Shown here: positions 14,303 through 21,111 of the stretch, piece after piece
Position numbering within the stretch: position 1 is the stretch's first letter
Layout of the letters: every line of letters begins with the position of its first letter
Program-made: the position numbers and the translations under genes
The notes under the pieces: model-generated
Seen by the model: only the letters and a program-made list of their open reading frames with translations
Told to the model about the DNA's origin: nothing
Databases searched by the model: none
Assembly: GCA_948505485.1 (NCBI GenBank)
Contig: CAOPQH010000009.1
Coordinates: 1-23,734, forward strand
Reading direction: 5' to 3'
Origin: an uncultured Clostridia bacterium
GTDB taxonomy: Bacteria; Bacillota; Clostridia; TANB77; CAG-508
DNA length: 23,734 bases

Positions 14303-15763
14303 ATGTTAAAAGTAATGAGCCTGTTTACAGGAATAGGAGCCTTTGAGAAGGCATTAGAAAGATTAAATATAAATTATGAATTAGTGGGATTTAGTGAAAT
14401 TGATAAATTTGCTATTAAGAGTTATTGTGCTATTCATAATGTACCAGAATATAAAAATTTAGGAGATGTAACAAAAATAGATATTGATAAAATCCCAGAA
14501 TTTGATTTATTAACCTGGGGATTTCCTTGTCAAGACATTAGTATTGCTGGAAGAATGGAAGGAATAAAAGAGGGAACTAGAAGCGGATTATACTATGAAG
14601 GATATAAAATATTAAAGGCTAAAATGCCAAGTTTCAGTATTATTGAAAATGTAAAAAATTTGACAAGTCAAAGATTTAAAAATCAATTTGATTCTATTTT
14701 GAATGACATATCAGAACTAGGATATAATAATTATTGGAAAGTCCTAAATGCAAAAGACTTTGGTGTTCCCCAGAATAGAGAAAGAATTTTTATTGTATCT
14801 ATTCGCAAAGATGTTGATAAAAATGAATTTACTTTTCCATCTCCAGTAACATTAAATTTAAAATTAAAAGATATTCTAGAAGATAAAGTTGATGAAAAAT
14901 TTTATTTAACTGAAAGTGGAATAGGTAGACTAATAAAAAAGAATAATAAGTTATTAAGGGATTATAAGAATCCCAATATTTGCTCTTGTATTATTGCAGG
15001 ATATAGTAAAATGAGTGGTAGTAATAATCAATACATAGCAGAAAATAATAAACCAAATAAAATTGCTGGAATGTATGATACAGAAACTAAAAAAAGACAA
15101 GCAGGAAGTATATACAATACAGAAGGAATATCTCCTACATTAACAACAATGAGTAATGGTGGGCATAAGCAACCATACATCCTAGTAAAAGAAGGAACTA
15201 AAAAAGGATATGCAGAGGCAATGGAGGGAGATTCAATAAATTATTCATATCCCAATAGTACAACAAAGAGAGGTAGAGTTGGTAAAGAAGTATCTCAAAC
15301 TATTTTAACTTCACCTAGTATGGCTACAGTTATTGAAACTCCCAAACCTATATGTTTAAATAATCAATATAAACAACCTAGTGTTCAAGATAGAATTTAT
15401 GATACAGAAGGGATTGCAACTGCTGTTACTGCAAGTCAATTTAGACCAAGTATAGCAGAAAGAAAAATGTTCAATCCATATAATCAAAAAGAGATAAAAG
15501 ATATTGCTCCTACACAAACTGCTAGCTGTGGAAATGTGACATCTACCGCAGCAGTCTTAATATCAGAAGATGGTAATCATTATATGAAAATAAGGAAGTT
15601 AACTCCACTTGAGTGCTGGAGGTTGATGGGATTTGATGATGATGATTTTGAAAAAGCAAAATTAGTACCTACGAGTGATACTCAACTTTATCGACAAGCA
15701 GGGAATAGCATTGTTGTTAATGTGTTAGAAGCAATATTCAAAAATTTGTTAATAAAAAAATAA
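14303..15763 (+). CDS. C5-cytosine DNA methyltransferase, 486 aa
   Basis: The protein methylates carbon 5 of cytosine in double-stranded DNA using S-adenosylmethionine. All core motifs are visible: I, SLFTGIGAFEKAL (residues 6-18); IV, WGFPCQDIS with catalytic Cys76; VI, ENV (115-117); VIII, PQNRERIFIV (156-165); IX, RKLTPLECWRLMGF; X, LYRQAGNSIVVNVLEAIF near the end. The region between VIII and IX (about 200-430) is the target recognition domain and contains repeated units with Y-D/N-T-E-G-I (SIYNTEGISPTL, RIYDTEGIATAV, then DIAPTQTAS). No restriction endonuclease is adjacent, so it is an orphan enzyme, likely protecting the element from host restriction. The ribosome binding site is AAAGGAGG. 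Confidence 0.93.
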   Translation: MLKVMSLFTGIGAFEKALERLNINYELVGFSEIDKFAIKSYCAIHNVPEYKNLGDVTKIDIDKIPEFDLLTWGFPCQDISIAGRMEGIKEGTRSGLYYEGYKILKAKMPSFSIIENVKNLTSQRFKNQFDSILNDISELGYNNYWKVLNAKDFGVPQNRERIFIVSIRKDVDKNEFTFPSPVTLNLKLKDILEDKVDEKFYLTESGIGRLIKKNNKLLRDYKNPNICSCIIAGYSKMSGSNNQYIAENNKPNKIAGMYDTETKKRQAGSIYNTEGISPTLTTMSNGGHKQPYILVKEGTKKGYAEAMEGDSINYSYPNSTTKRGRVGKEVSQTILTSPSMATVIETPKPICLNNQYKQPSVQDRIYDTEGIATAVTASQFRPSIAERKMFNPYNQKEIKDIAPTQTASCGNVTSTAAVLISEDGNHYMKIRKLTPLECWRLMGFDDDDFEKAKLVPTSDTQLYRQAGNSIVVNVLEAIFKNLLIKK

Positions 15764-15770
15764 ATTATAT

Positions 15771-15804
15771 GCCGATTTTTTTTGCATTTGCAACAAAATT
15801 CGGC
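15771..15804. other. Imperfect hairpin after the methyltransferase
   Basis: GCCGA plus TTTT pairs with AAAATTCGGC with one bulge, with TTGC/GCAA near the loop. The T-run is inside the 5' arm, not after the stem, so it is not a standard + strand terminator. It could end the methyltransferase transcript weakly. Confidence 0.4.
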
Positions 15805-15813
15805 GAAATAATA

Positions 15814-15842
15814 TTGACAATTAGAAATAATTAGTATAAAAT
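15814..15842 (+). promoter_or_regulatory. Promoter of the ATPase operon
   Basis: TTGACA (15814-15819), a 17-nt spacer and TAAAAT (15837-15842); TATAAA two bases upstream is an alternative -10. It lies about 25 nt before the ATG at 15867, so the leader would be short. Confidence 0.75.
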
Positions 15843-15866
15843 CAAGCAAGAAAGAGAGGATTTTAT

Positions 15867-17123
15867 ATGGAGATAAAAAGAGATGACTATCTTAATAAAT
15901 TGATAAATAGAGAGAATAATGGACTTATTAAAGTTATAACAGGATTAAGAAGATCAGGAAAATCTTATCTATTGTTTAATTTATATTATAATTATTTAAT
16001 AAGTAAAGGTATAGATAAATCTCATATAATAGACATTGCATTAGATGATAGAACAAATAAGGAATTAAGAAATCCAGATAATATGTTGAAATTTATTAAA
16101 GAAAAAATTACAGATGATAAATTATATTATATCTTGTTAGATGAAATTCAATATTTAGATGAATTTGAGGATGTATTAAATAGTTTAATGCACATTAGAA
16201 ATGCAGATGTTTATGTAACAGGTAGTAACTCGAAGTTTTTATCATCAGATGTAATAACAGAATTTAGAGGTCGTGGTGATGAAATACACGTTTTTCCTTT
16301 AAGTTTTAGGGAGTTTATCTCTGTATATCAAGGAACTATAGATGAGGCTTGGGATGACTATTACAATTATGGTGGTATGCCATTAGTCTTATCTCGAGAA
16401 ACAAGCAAAGAAAAAACAGAATATTTAAAGTCTTTATTTGAGAAGGTATATATATCAGATATTCTTGAAAGACATAAAAAAATAAAAAATAAAATAGAAT
16501 TAGATGAACTTTTAGATATATTATCATCTGCTGTTGGTTCTCTTACAAATCCTTTAAAATTGTCAAAAACTTTTAGAAGTGAGAAAAATAAGAATATAGA
16601 TGATAAGACAATAAAAAGATATATTGATTATTTTGAGGATTCATTTTTAATAAATGAAGCTAAAAGATATGATGTAAAAGGTAAAAAATATATTAATTCT
16701 CCATACAAATATTATTTTGAAGATATAGGATTAAGAAATGCAAGAATAAATTTTAGACAAACAGAAGAAAATCACGTAATGGAAAACATCATCTATAATG
16801 AATTAAGGATTCGTGGATATAATGTGGATGTTGGAGTTGTAAATGTATATGAAAAAAATGAAAAAGGAAGTCGAATCTTAAAAAGTTATGAAGTGGATTT
16901 CGTTGTAACACAAGGAAACAATAAATACTATATACAATCAGCATTTTCAATGAGTAATCCAGAAAAGATAAGACAAGAAAATAACTCTTTAATAAATATA
17001 GGTGATTCTTTCAAAAAGATAATAGTTGTTAAAGATAATATAAAACCAAGACGTGATGAAAACGGTGTAGTAACAATGGGAATATTTAACTTTTTAACTG
17101 ATGCCAATAGTCTGGATGTTTAA
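15867..17123 (+). CDS. AAA_14 / DUF4143 family ATPase, 418 aa
   Basis: An ATP-binding protein of the AAA_14 plus DUF4143 type, common in bacteria and often on mobile or variable regions, with no settled function. The P-loop is GLRRSGKS (residues 26-33), the Walker B strand is LYYILLDEIQ (86-95) and the sensor strand ends in TGSN (118-121), followed by RGRGDEIHVFPLSFREF, which is typical of the family. The DUF4143 part spans about 190-370 and includes a strand-rich end (YEVDFVVTQGNNKYYIQSAF, with the D-F-V and Y-I-Q pattern of a nuclease-like fold). It has its own TTGACA promoter and heads a cluster of four small genes that are probably cotranscribed. Confidence 0.9.
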   Translation: MEIKRDDYLNKLINRENNGLIKVITGLRRSGKSYLLFNLYYNYLISKGIDKSHIIDIALDDRTNKELRNPDNMLKFIKEKITDDKLYYILLDEIQYLDEFEDVLNSLMHIRNADVYVTGSNSKFLSSDVITEFRGRGDEIHVFPLSFREFISVYQGTIDEAWDDYYNYGGMPLVLSRETSKEKTEYLKSLFEKVYISDILERHKKIKNKIELDELLDILSSAVGSLTNPLKLSKTFRSEKNKNIDDKTIKRYIDYFEDSFLINEAKRYDVKGKKYINSPYKYYFEDIGLRNARINFRQTEENHVMENIIYNELRIRGYNVDVGVVNVYEKNEKGSRILKSYEVDFVVTQGNNKYYIQSAFSMSNPEKIRQENNSLINIGDSFKKIIVVKDNIKPRRDENGVVTMGIFNFLTDANSLDV

Positions 17124-17162
17124 TTTGGAGATATTAATCAATAGGAAGGAGAGTGTAAATAG

Positions 17163-17480
17163 ATGACAGAAGCACAAATTATAAACATAATTGAAAAAAC
17201 ATTAAATGAAAAACTAGAACAAGATTCAAATTTTATTAGATACACTTTCTTTGAAATAATGGTTAAATACAATCTTTCAAAAAGTGATGAAAATATTTTC
17301 AATTTACTAATAGAAAATAAACTTCGTAATTTAGATTATAAAGTATATTTTAGAGGAGAAGAATACGAATACGAAGGAAAAACAAAAATAGTAGAAGATA
17401 ATGAAATATTGATAGCAATAAAAAAAGTAACAGAAAGGGTGCAAAAGGATGGAAGAAAAACTAAAAAAACAAAGCATTGA
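17163..17480 (+). CDS. Small hypothetical protein, 105 aa
   Basis: A GGAAGGAGAG site precedes the ATG, 39 nt after the ATPase stop. The N-terminal 45 residues are helical (EAQIINIIEKTLNEKLEQDS); the C-terminus is very basic (RVQKDGRKTKKTKH), which suggests nucleic-acid binding. The last 32 nt overlap the next gene in another frame, implying coupled translation. No family is recognised. Confidence 0.7.
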   Translation: MTEAQIINIIEKTLNEKLEQDSNFIRYTFFEIMVKYNLSKSDENIFNLLIENKLRNLDYKVYFRGEEYEYEGKTKIVEDNEILIAIKKVTERVQKDGRKTKKTKH

Positions 17481-17661
17481 TAGGTTAGATATAGCAGATA
17501 GCATAATAAAAAAGCTAAAGGATAACAAAATTGATACATTAGAAAAACTATGCCAAAAGAGTAAAAGTGATTTGAAAAAAATTAATATAGAACAATTTGA
17601 AGCAAATGCAATAAACATTGAATTACAACTACTTGGACTAAACCTAAATGGTTCATTATAA
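17449..17661 (+). CDS. Stand-alone RNA polymerase alpha CTD-like protein, 70 aa
   Basis: Residues 9 to about 66 line up with the C-terminal domain of the RNA polymerase alpha subunit: SIDRLDIADSIIKKLKDNKI, then DTLEKLCQKSKSDLKKI, and a closing helix ending LLGLNLNGS (alpha CTD ends SRGLSLGM in E. coli). The helix-hairpin-helix layout is the same, but the arginine that contacts UP-element DNA in E. coli (Arg265) is not kept at the aligned position. It may bind DNA or RNA polymerase partners in another way. It starts inside the previous gene (32-nt overlap), with AAAGGGTG about 7 nt upstream. The similarity was judged by eye. Confidence 0.7.
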   Translation: MEEKLKKQSIDRLDIADSIIKKLKDNKIDTLEKLCQKSKSDLKKINIEQFEANAINIELQLLGLNLNGSL

Positions 17662-17699
17662 AAATAGGTAATAATAAAATAAATAGGAGGGAAAGAAAT

Positions 17700-17894
17700 A
17701 TGGATAAAAATTTAAATCCAGATGAAGCGTACAAAGTAATTGAAAAATTAGTAAAAGAAGGAGATCCAAAAGAAGTAGGAATTTTTATTAGTTTGTTATC
17801 ACATAGATATATGAAAGAAATGGGAATAACAAAAGAGCAATTTATGACTTCTTTATCTAATAGCATAGATGAACTTGAAAATAAAGAAGGTTAA
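17700..17894 (+). CDS. Small hypothetical protein, 64 aa
   Basis: A GGAGGGAAAG site precedes the ATG. The protein is all-helical and acidic: DKNLNPDEAYKVIEKLVKEG, then a second helix VGIFISLLSHRYMKEMG and a third ITKEQFMTSLSNSIDELENK. No family is recognised. It sits 38 nt after the alpha-CTD-like gene and 38 nt before the next gene, so it belongs to the ATPase operon. Confidence 0.7.
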   Translation: MDKNLNPDEAYKVIEKLVKEGDPKEVGIFISLLSHRYMKEMGITKEQFMTSLSNSIDELENKEG

Positions 17895-17932
17895 TATAAA
17901 TTATAATCGAGAAAGAGAGGAGGGAATATTTT

Positions 17933-18226
17933 ATGTCAGAGGTTAACTATCAAGAAATTTTAGAAAATGTAAATGATACTGTTAGAAATTTAAAAGTAAA
18001 TGATATACAAAAATTAAATGAATTAAGTTCCTACCTTATAATTACCAAGCAACCACTTGTATTGGCTAAAGAGGATTCTATTGAATTTTATACATATTGT
18101 GCTATACAAAATTTATCTTTATGTGTAGATCAATGTAGAGATGATTATTTAGATAAAAAAATAACACTAGAAGAAATAGAAGATAAAATCAAACAAACTT
18201 GGGATAAAGATTATAATAAATTTTAG
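17933..18226 (+). CDS. Small hypothetical protein, 97 aa
   Basis: A GAGGAGGG ribosome binding site lies about 7 nt before the ATG. The protein is helical and soluble with four short helices; there are three cysteines (YTYCAIQNLSLCVDQCRDDY) but no metal-site pattern. No family is recognised. It is the last gene before a strong terminator at 18232-18265 and so ends the ATPase operon. Confidence 0.7.
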   Translation: MSEVNYQEILENVNDTVRNLKVNDIQKLNELSSYLIITKQPLVLAKEDSIEFYTYCAIQNLSLCVDQCRDDYLDKKITLEEIEDKIKQTWDKDYNKF

Positions 18227-18231
18227 TAAAT

Positions 18232-18265
18232 AAAGGTTAGTTCAAAAGAACTAATCTTTATTTTA
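18232..18265 (+). terminator. Intrinsic terminator closing the ATPase operon
   Basis: A 12-bp stem (18232-18243 with 18248-18259, one G-T pair) with an AAAA loop is followed by ATTTTAT. Confidence 0.85.
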
Positions 18266-18297
18266 TAAAAAAGAAATTATTATAGTAAACAAGAGTA

Positions 18298-18326
18298 TTG
18301 ACAAAAATTTTTTAATTTTCTAAACT
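18298..18326 (+). promoter_or_regulatory. Promoter of the C45-family gene
   Basis: A perfect TTGACA (18298-18303), a 17-nt spacer and TAAACT (18321-18326) lie about 50 nt upstream of the ATG at 18377. Confidence 0.65.
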
Positions 18327-18333
18327 TAATTTA

Positions 18334-18345
18334 GTAAGTGCTTAC
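18334..18345. promoter_or_regulatory. Palindromic operator-like site at the transcription start
   Basis: GTAAGTGCTTAC is an inverted repeat (GTAAG/CTTAC around TG). It extends imperfectly outward (TAGTAAG/CTTACCA). It starts 8 nt after the -10, so a bound repressor would block initiation. The form resembles TetR-family operators, but no TetR gene is in the window. Confidence 0.5.
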
Positions 18346-18376
18346 CATTATATTTATGAAGGGAAGAAATTAAAAA

Positions 18377-19384
18377 ATGTATCATTCAAGATTTAAAGGA
18401 AGCCATTATGACGCAGGTTATAAATTGGGAAGTTTATTATATAAAAATAATAATATTATAAGTAATAACCACACATTTGTTATTACAGAAGAAAGAAAAA
18501 GATTTGCAAAAGAGTGTATTCCAATTTATGAAAAAATCTATCCAGAGATATTGCAAGAAATAAAAGGAATAGCAGATGGTCAGAAAGATTCATACGAAAA
18601 TCTATGCACTTTTTTATTAAGTATGTATTGCTTTGAATTTAATAATAAATGCACTTGCTTTGCATATAAAGATGAAAAAGATATAATATTTGGAAGAAAT
18701 AGTGATTTTTTAGTAGAATTAGAAAAACTATATATGAATTGTTTATATAAATTAGATAATGTATATGCTTTTAATGGAAACACTACTGCATTTGTTCAAA
18801 TGGAGGATGGTGTTAATGAATATGGATTGGCAATAGGTCTTACTTTTGTTTATCCTAAAGTAAGAAAAGCAGGATTTAATTCTGGAATGTTAGTTCGTTA
18901 TCTTTTAGAAAAATGCAAAACAACAGATGAAGCATTAGAAAAACTAAAAAAGATTCCTATTGCTTCACAACAGACTTTAACGCTAGCAGATAGTAAGGGA
19001 AATCTTGCTATTGTAGAATGTAATTGTAATCATATACAACTAATAAAGCCGAGTAATGATGGAGAATTTGTTGCTACTGCTAACAATTTTAATTCTAATG
19101 AAATGTTTGAATATAGAAATTGTGGAATAGATGATTGGAGATCAGATGAAAGATATTCAGTAGCATATAATACATTAAAGGAAAATAAAAATAATTTTTC
19201 ATTAGAATTGGCAAAAGATATTTTATCTGGAAAATACGGATTTATGTGTCAATATAATAGAAAAACAGGTGCTGATACAGTTTGGTCTATTATATATGAT
19301 TTAAAGAATAAAAAAATTTATAGAGTAGAAGGAAATCCATCAAGAAAAAAATTTAAAGAAGATTTAAGAATGAAATTTGTTTGA
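18377..19384 (+). CDS. C45-family (acyl-CoA:6-APA acyltransferase-like) Ntn hydrolase, 335 aa
   Basis: This is a member of the C45 / linear amide C-N hydrolase group. These proteins cut themselves before a cysteine that becomes the N-terminal nucleophile, then cleave or transfer acyl groups on amides. The site is NNKCTCFAYKDEKDIIFGRN: Cys92 is the likely nucleophile (family: G-C-T-x-F-A-A), followed by the family's G-R-N-S/L-D. Upstream, GIADGQKDSYENLCTFLLSM matches the pro-peptide helix; downstream, N-E-Y-G-L-A-I-G-L-T and LTLADSKGNLAIVECN are conserved strands. There is no signal peptide. It is transcribed alone, between its own promoter and a terminator. The substrate is unknown; detoxification or acyl transfer to peptides is possible. 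Confidence 0.85.
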   Translation: MYHSRFKGSHYDAGYKLGSLLYKNNNIISNNHTFVITEERKRFAKECIPIYEKIYPEILQEIKGIADGQKDSYENLCTFLLSMYCFEFNNKCTCFAYKDEKDIIFGRNSDFLVELEKLYMNCLYKLDNVYAFNGNTTAFVQMEDGVNEYGLAIGLTFVYPKVRKAGFNSGMLVRYLLEKCKTTDEALEKLKKIPIASQQTLTLADSKGNLAIVECNCNHIQLIKPSNDGEFVATANNFNSNEMFEYRNCGIDDWRSDERYSVAYNTLKENKNNFSLELAKDILSGKYGFMCQYNRKTGADTVWSIIYDLKNKKIYRVEGNPSRKKFKEDLRMKFV

Positions 19385-19400
19385 TTAAATATAGATTTGA

Positions 19401-19433
19401 AAAGCTACTATCGTTTATATAGTGGCTTTTTTC
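19401..19433 (+). terminator. Intrinsic terminator after the C45-family gene
   Basis: AAAGCTACTAT (19401-19411) pairs with ATAGTGGCTTT (19419-19429) with one G-T pair, followed by six Ts. Confidence 0.85.
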
Positions 19434-19443
19434 GGCTTTTAGG

Positions 19444-19472
19444 GTTACAAATTTGACATAATATGTTATAAT
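19444..19472 (+). promoter_or_regulatory. Extended -10 promoter of the CYTH-LysR operon
   Basis: GTTACA (19444-19449), a 17-nt spacer ending TGT and a perfect TATAAT (19467-19472) lie 28 nt before the ATG pair at 19501. A TTGACA at 19453 is too close to that -10 to serve it. Confidence 0.7.
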
Positions 19473-19500
19473 TTAGTGGTAATATTTTAGGGTGTGATAT

Positions 19501-20088
19501 ATGATGAATGAAATAACAGTAAAAATAAATTGTTCAATAAATGAAATGACCAATATATTAAAAAAACTAGGTTTTCAACTAATAGATAAATATTCAATGG
19601 ATGACATATATTATATTCCAGAACACATCAATATACACAAGATGCCTATAGTAGAAATTTTGAACTCTTGTATATTATTAAGGAAAATTAAACAGTATGA
19701 GCCAAAAGAATTTATAAAGAGTTATAATATTATAAAAATAACCTATAAAAGTAAAAATATTGCACTAAATGGAGATATTATTAGTCAAGAAAAATATGAT
19801 TGTGAGATAAAAGACTTACAACAAGGAAAAGAATTATTAAAAGCTATAAAATATAAAGAATTAATGAACATTATTGAAGATGATATGGTCTATCAAAAAG
19901 ATGGATTAGAACTTTCAATAAAAGAAATAAAAAATGGAGATAATTTAATAGAAGTTGAGTTAAATGAAAAATTTAATTCAATAGATAAATTAAAACAAAA
20001 GATCAATGAATTAAATATACCAATAGATAAAAGTAATTTCTTTGTAAAGAAAGCTGAAATTGAGTTAAAAAAAGTATTGGAGATTTAA
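19501..20088 (+). CDS. CYTH-domain protein, 195 aa
   Basis: The CYTH (triphosphate tunnel) fold includes class IV adenylate cyclases, thiamine triphosphatases and inorganic triphosphatases. The N-terminal strand reads NEITVKINCS, where the family has E-x-E-x-K, so the second acidic residue is a threonine here. Later signs are ILLRKIKQYE (family: x-R-x-R), a tunnel strand set, and LELSIKEIKNGDNLIEVELN near residues 138-157 (family: D-x-x-x-G-x-F-x-E-I/V-E). It then ends with the helix IDKLKQKINELNIPI. Triphosphatase activity is plausible, but the altered motif leaves it open. The second ATG (19504) has the better spacing to AGGGTG. One base separates it from the LysR gene, so the pair is coupled. 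Confidence 0.75.
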   Translation: MMNEITVKINCSINEMTNILKKLGFQLIDKYSMDDIYYIPEHINIHKMPIVEILNSCILLRKIKQYEPKEFIKSYNIIKITYKSKNIALNGDIISQEKYDCEIKDLQQGKELLKAIKYKELMNIIEDDMVYQKDGLELSIKEIKNGDNLIEVELNEKFNSIDKLKQKINELNIPIDKSNFFVKKAEIELKKVLEI

Positions 20089-20089
20089 G

Positions 20090-20975
20090 ATGATTGATGT
20101 TAATAGTATAAACTTAAATTTATTAAGGTTTTTCATAGTTACAGCAGAATCTACAAGTATTGCAGAAGCAGGAGAAAAATTAGGGTATTCTCATTCTACA
20201 GTATCGGCAAATATTAGTACACTTGAAAAACAATTTGGAGTAAAACTTTTTGCAAGAAAGCCATTGAAGTTAACTGATGTAGGAAAAGAGATATATGAAA
20301 CAGTAAAACGTGGATTTATGGATATTGATTTTGCTATGCTTATAGCAGATTCAAAAAATGATATAGAATGTGGAAATTTATCTATTGGATGCCCAAGTCA
20401 TATTGTAGAGTTTTATTTAATGGAAAGAATTGCAGAGGCAACAAAAGATTATCCTAATCTTAAAATAAACCTAGATACTTCGTACGAATGTGAGAATCTA
20501 ATTGAAGCAGTAAAAGAAAATAAAATTGATTTTGCTGTATTAGACAGAATACCAAGTCAATATGAAAAAGACATAGAAGTCAAAGAAATCAAAAGAAGTG
20601 ATTATATATTTGTTGCAAATGAAAAAATAACTATAAATGATATAAAAGAATTAGAAAATTATAAATATGTATTAGCTGGAGAACAAAGATCTAATACAAT
20701 AAAATTATCAAAAATATTGAAACAATATGATGTGGAACTTGATGTTAGATTAAGATGTCGGACTAACAGAGCAAAGAACAAATGCAGCTAAATCTGGAGT
20801 AGGGGTTGCTTATGTTTTAAGAGAAGCAGCCAAAAAGGCTCTAGAAAGTGGGGAAATATATGAAGTAAAATTACCAGATTCAATAAAATTACCAGAAGTT
20901 AGTCTTGATTTGGTATATGTAAAAGGACATTTAACAAAGGTTGATAAAGAGTTTATAAAAAAATATATAGTATAA
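20090..20975 (+). CDS. LysR-family regulator, joined by a +1 frameshift at a CGG codon (294 aa)
   Basis: The N-terminus is a LysR winged helix-turn-helix (LLRFFIVTAESTSIAEAGEK, HSTVSANISTLEKQFGVKLF), followed by the effector-binding domain. In frame, translation reaches codon 224 (CGG, 20759-20761) and then runs out of homology, stopping at 20791. If one base (C20759) is skipped after TGT, the reading continues GLTEQRTNAAKSGVGVAYVL and on for 71 codons to TAA at 20973. This gives 294 aa, the normal LysR length, with the usual TEQR-x-x-A-A-K-x-G-x-G core. CGG is used in frame nowhere else except in the radical SAM gene. Alternatives are a real broken gene or a one-base sequencing insertion. 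The target is unknown; the neighbouring CYTH gene is a candidate. Confidence 0.85.
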
Positions 20976-21004
20976 GAGGATTCAAAATGGATTCTCTTTT
21001 TTTA
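20975..21004 (+). terminator. Intrinsic terminator after the LysR gene
   Basis: AGAGGATTC (20975-20983) pairs with GGATTCTCT (20989-20997) with two G-T pairs and a 5-nt loop, followed by seven Ts. Its position directly after the TAA of the shifted frame supports that frame as the true end of the gene. Confidence 0.85.
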
Positions 21005-21047
21005 TATGAACTTTGGAAAAAGTAACGATACTGTCGGAATTTTGGAA

Positions 21048-21076
21048 TTTACAAACAATATAGACCATAATATAAT
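21048..21076 (+). promoter_or_regulatory. Promoter of the radical SAM gene
   Basis: TTTACA (21048-21053), a 17-nt spacer and a perfect TATAAT (21071-21076), 35 nt before the ATG. A TGTCGGAA sequence just upstream (21032-21039) is one base off a Spo0A box; I give this little weight. Confidence 0.75.
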
Positions 21077-21111
21077 TTAGATATTCAATTATACAAGGAG
21101 GCATATTGAAA

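Noticed and set aside
17331..17618. 95-codon open frame on the - strand, very rich in Phe and Ser
   Set aside because: It is the mirror of Lys-rich and Glu-rich genes on the + strand; no ribosome binding site or family was seen. The same holds for the other - strand frames over + strand genes.
19453..19472. TTGACA at 19453 paired with TATAAT at 19467
   Set aside because: The spacer is only 8 nt. The GTTACA at 19444 with 17-nt spacing and the extended -10 is the workable promoter.
21032..21039. TGTCGGAA as a frameshift-type CGG site
   Set aside because: It lies between genes upstream of a promoter, not in a reading frame.
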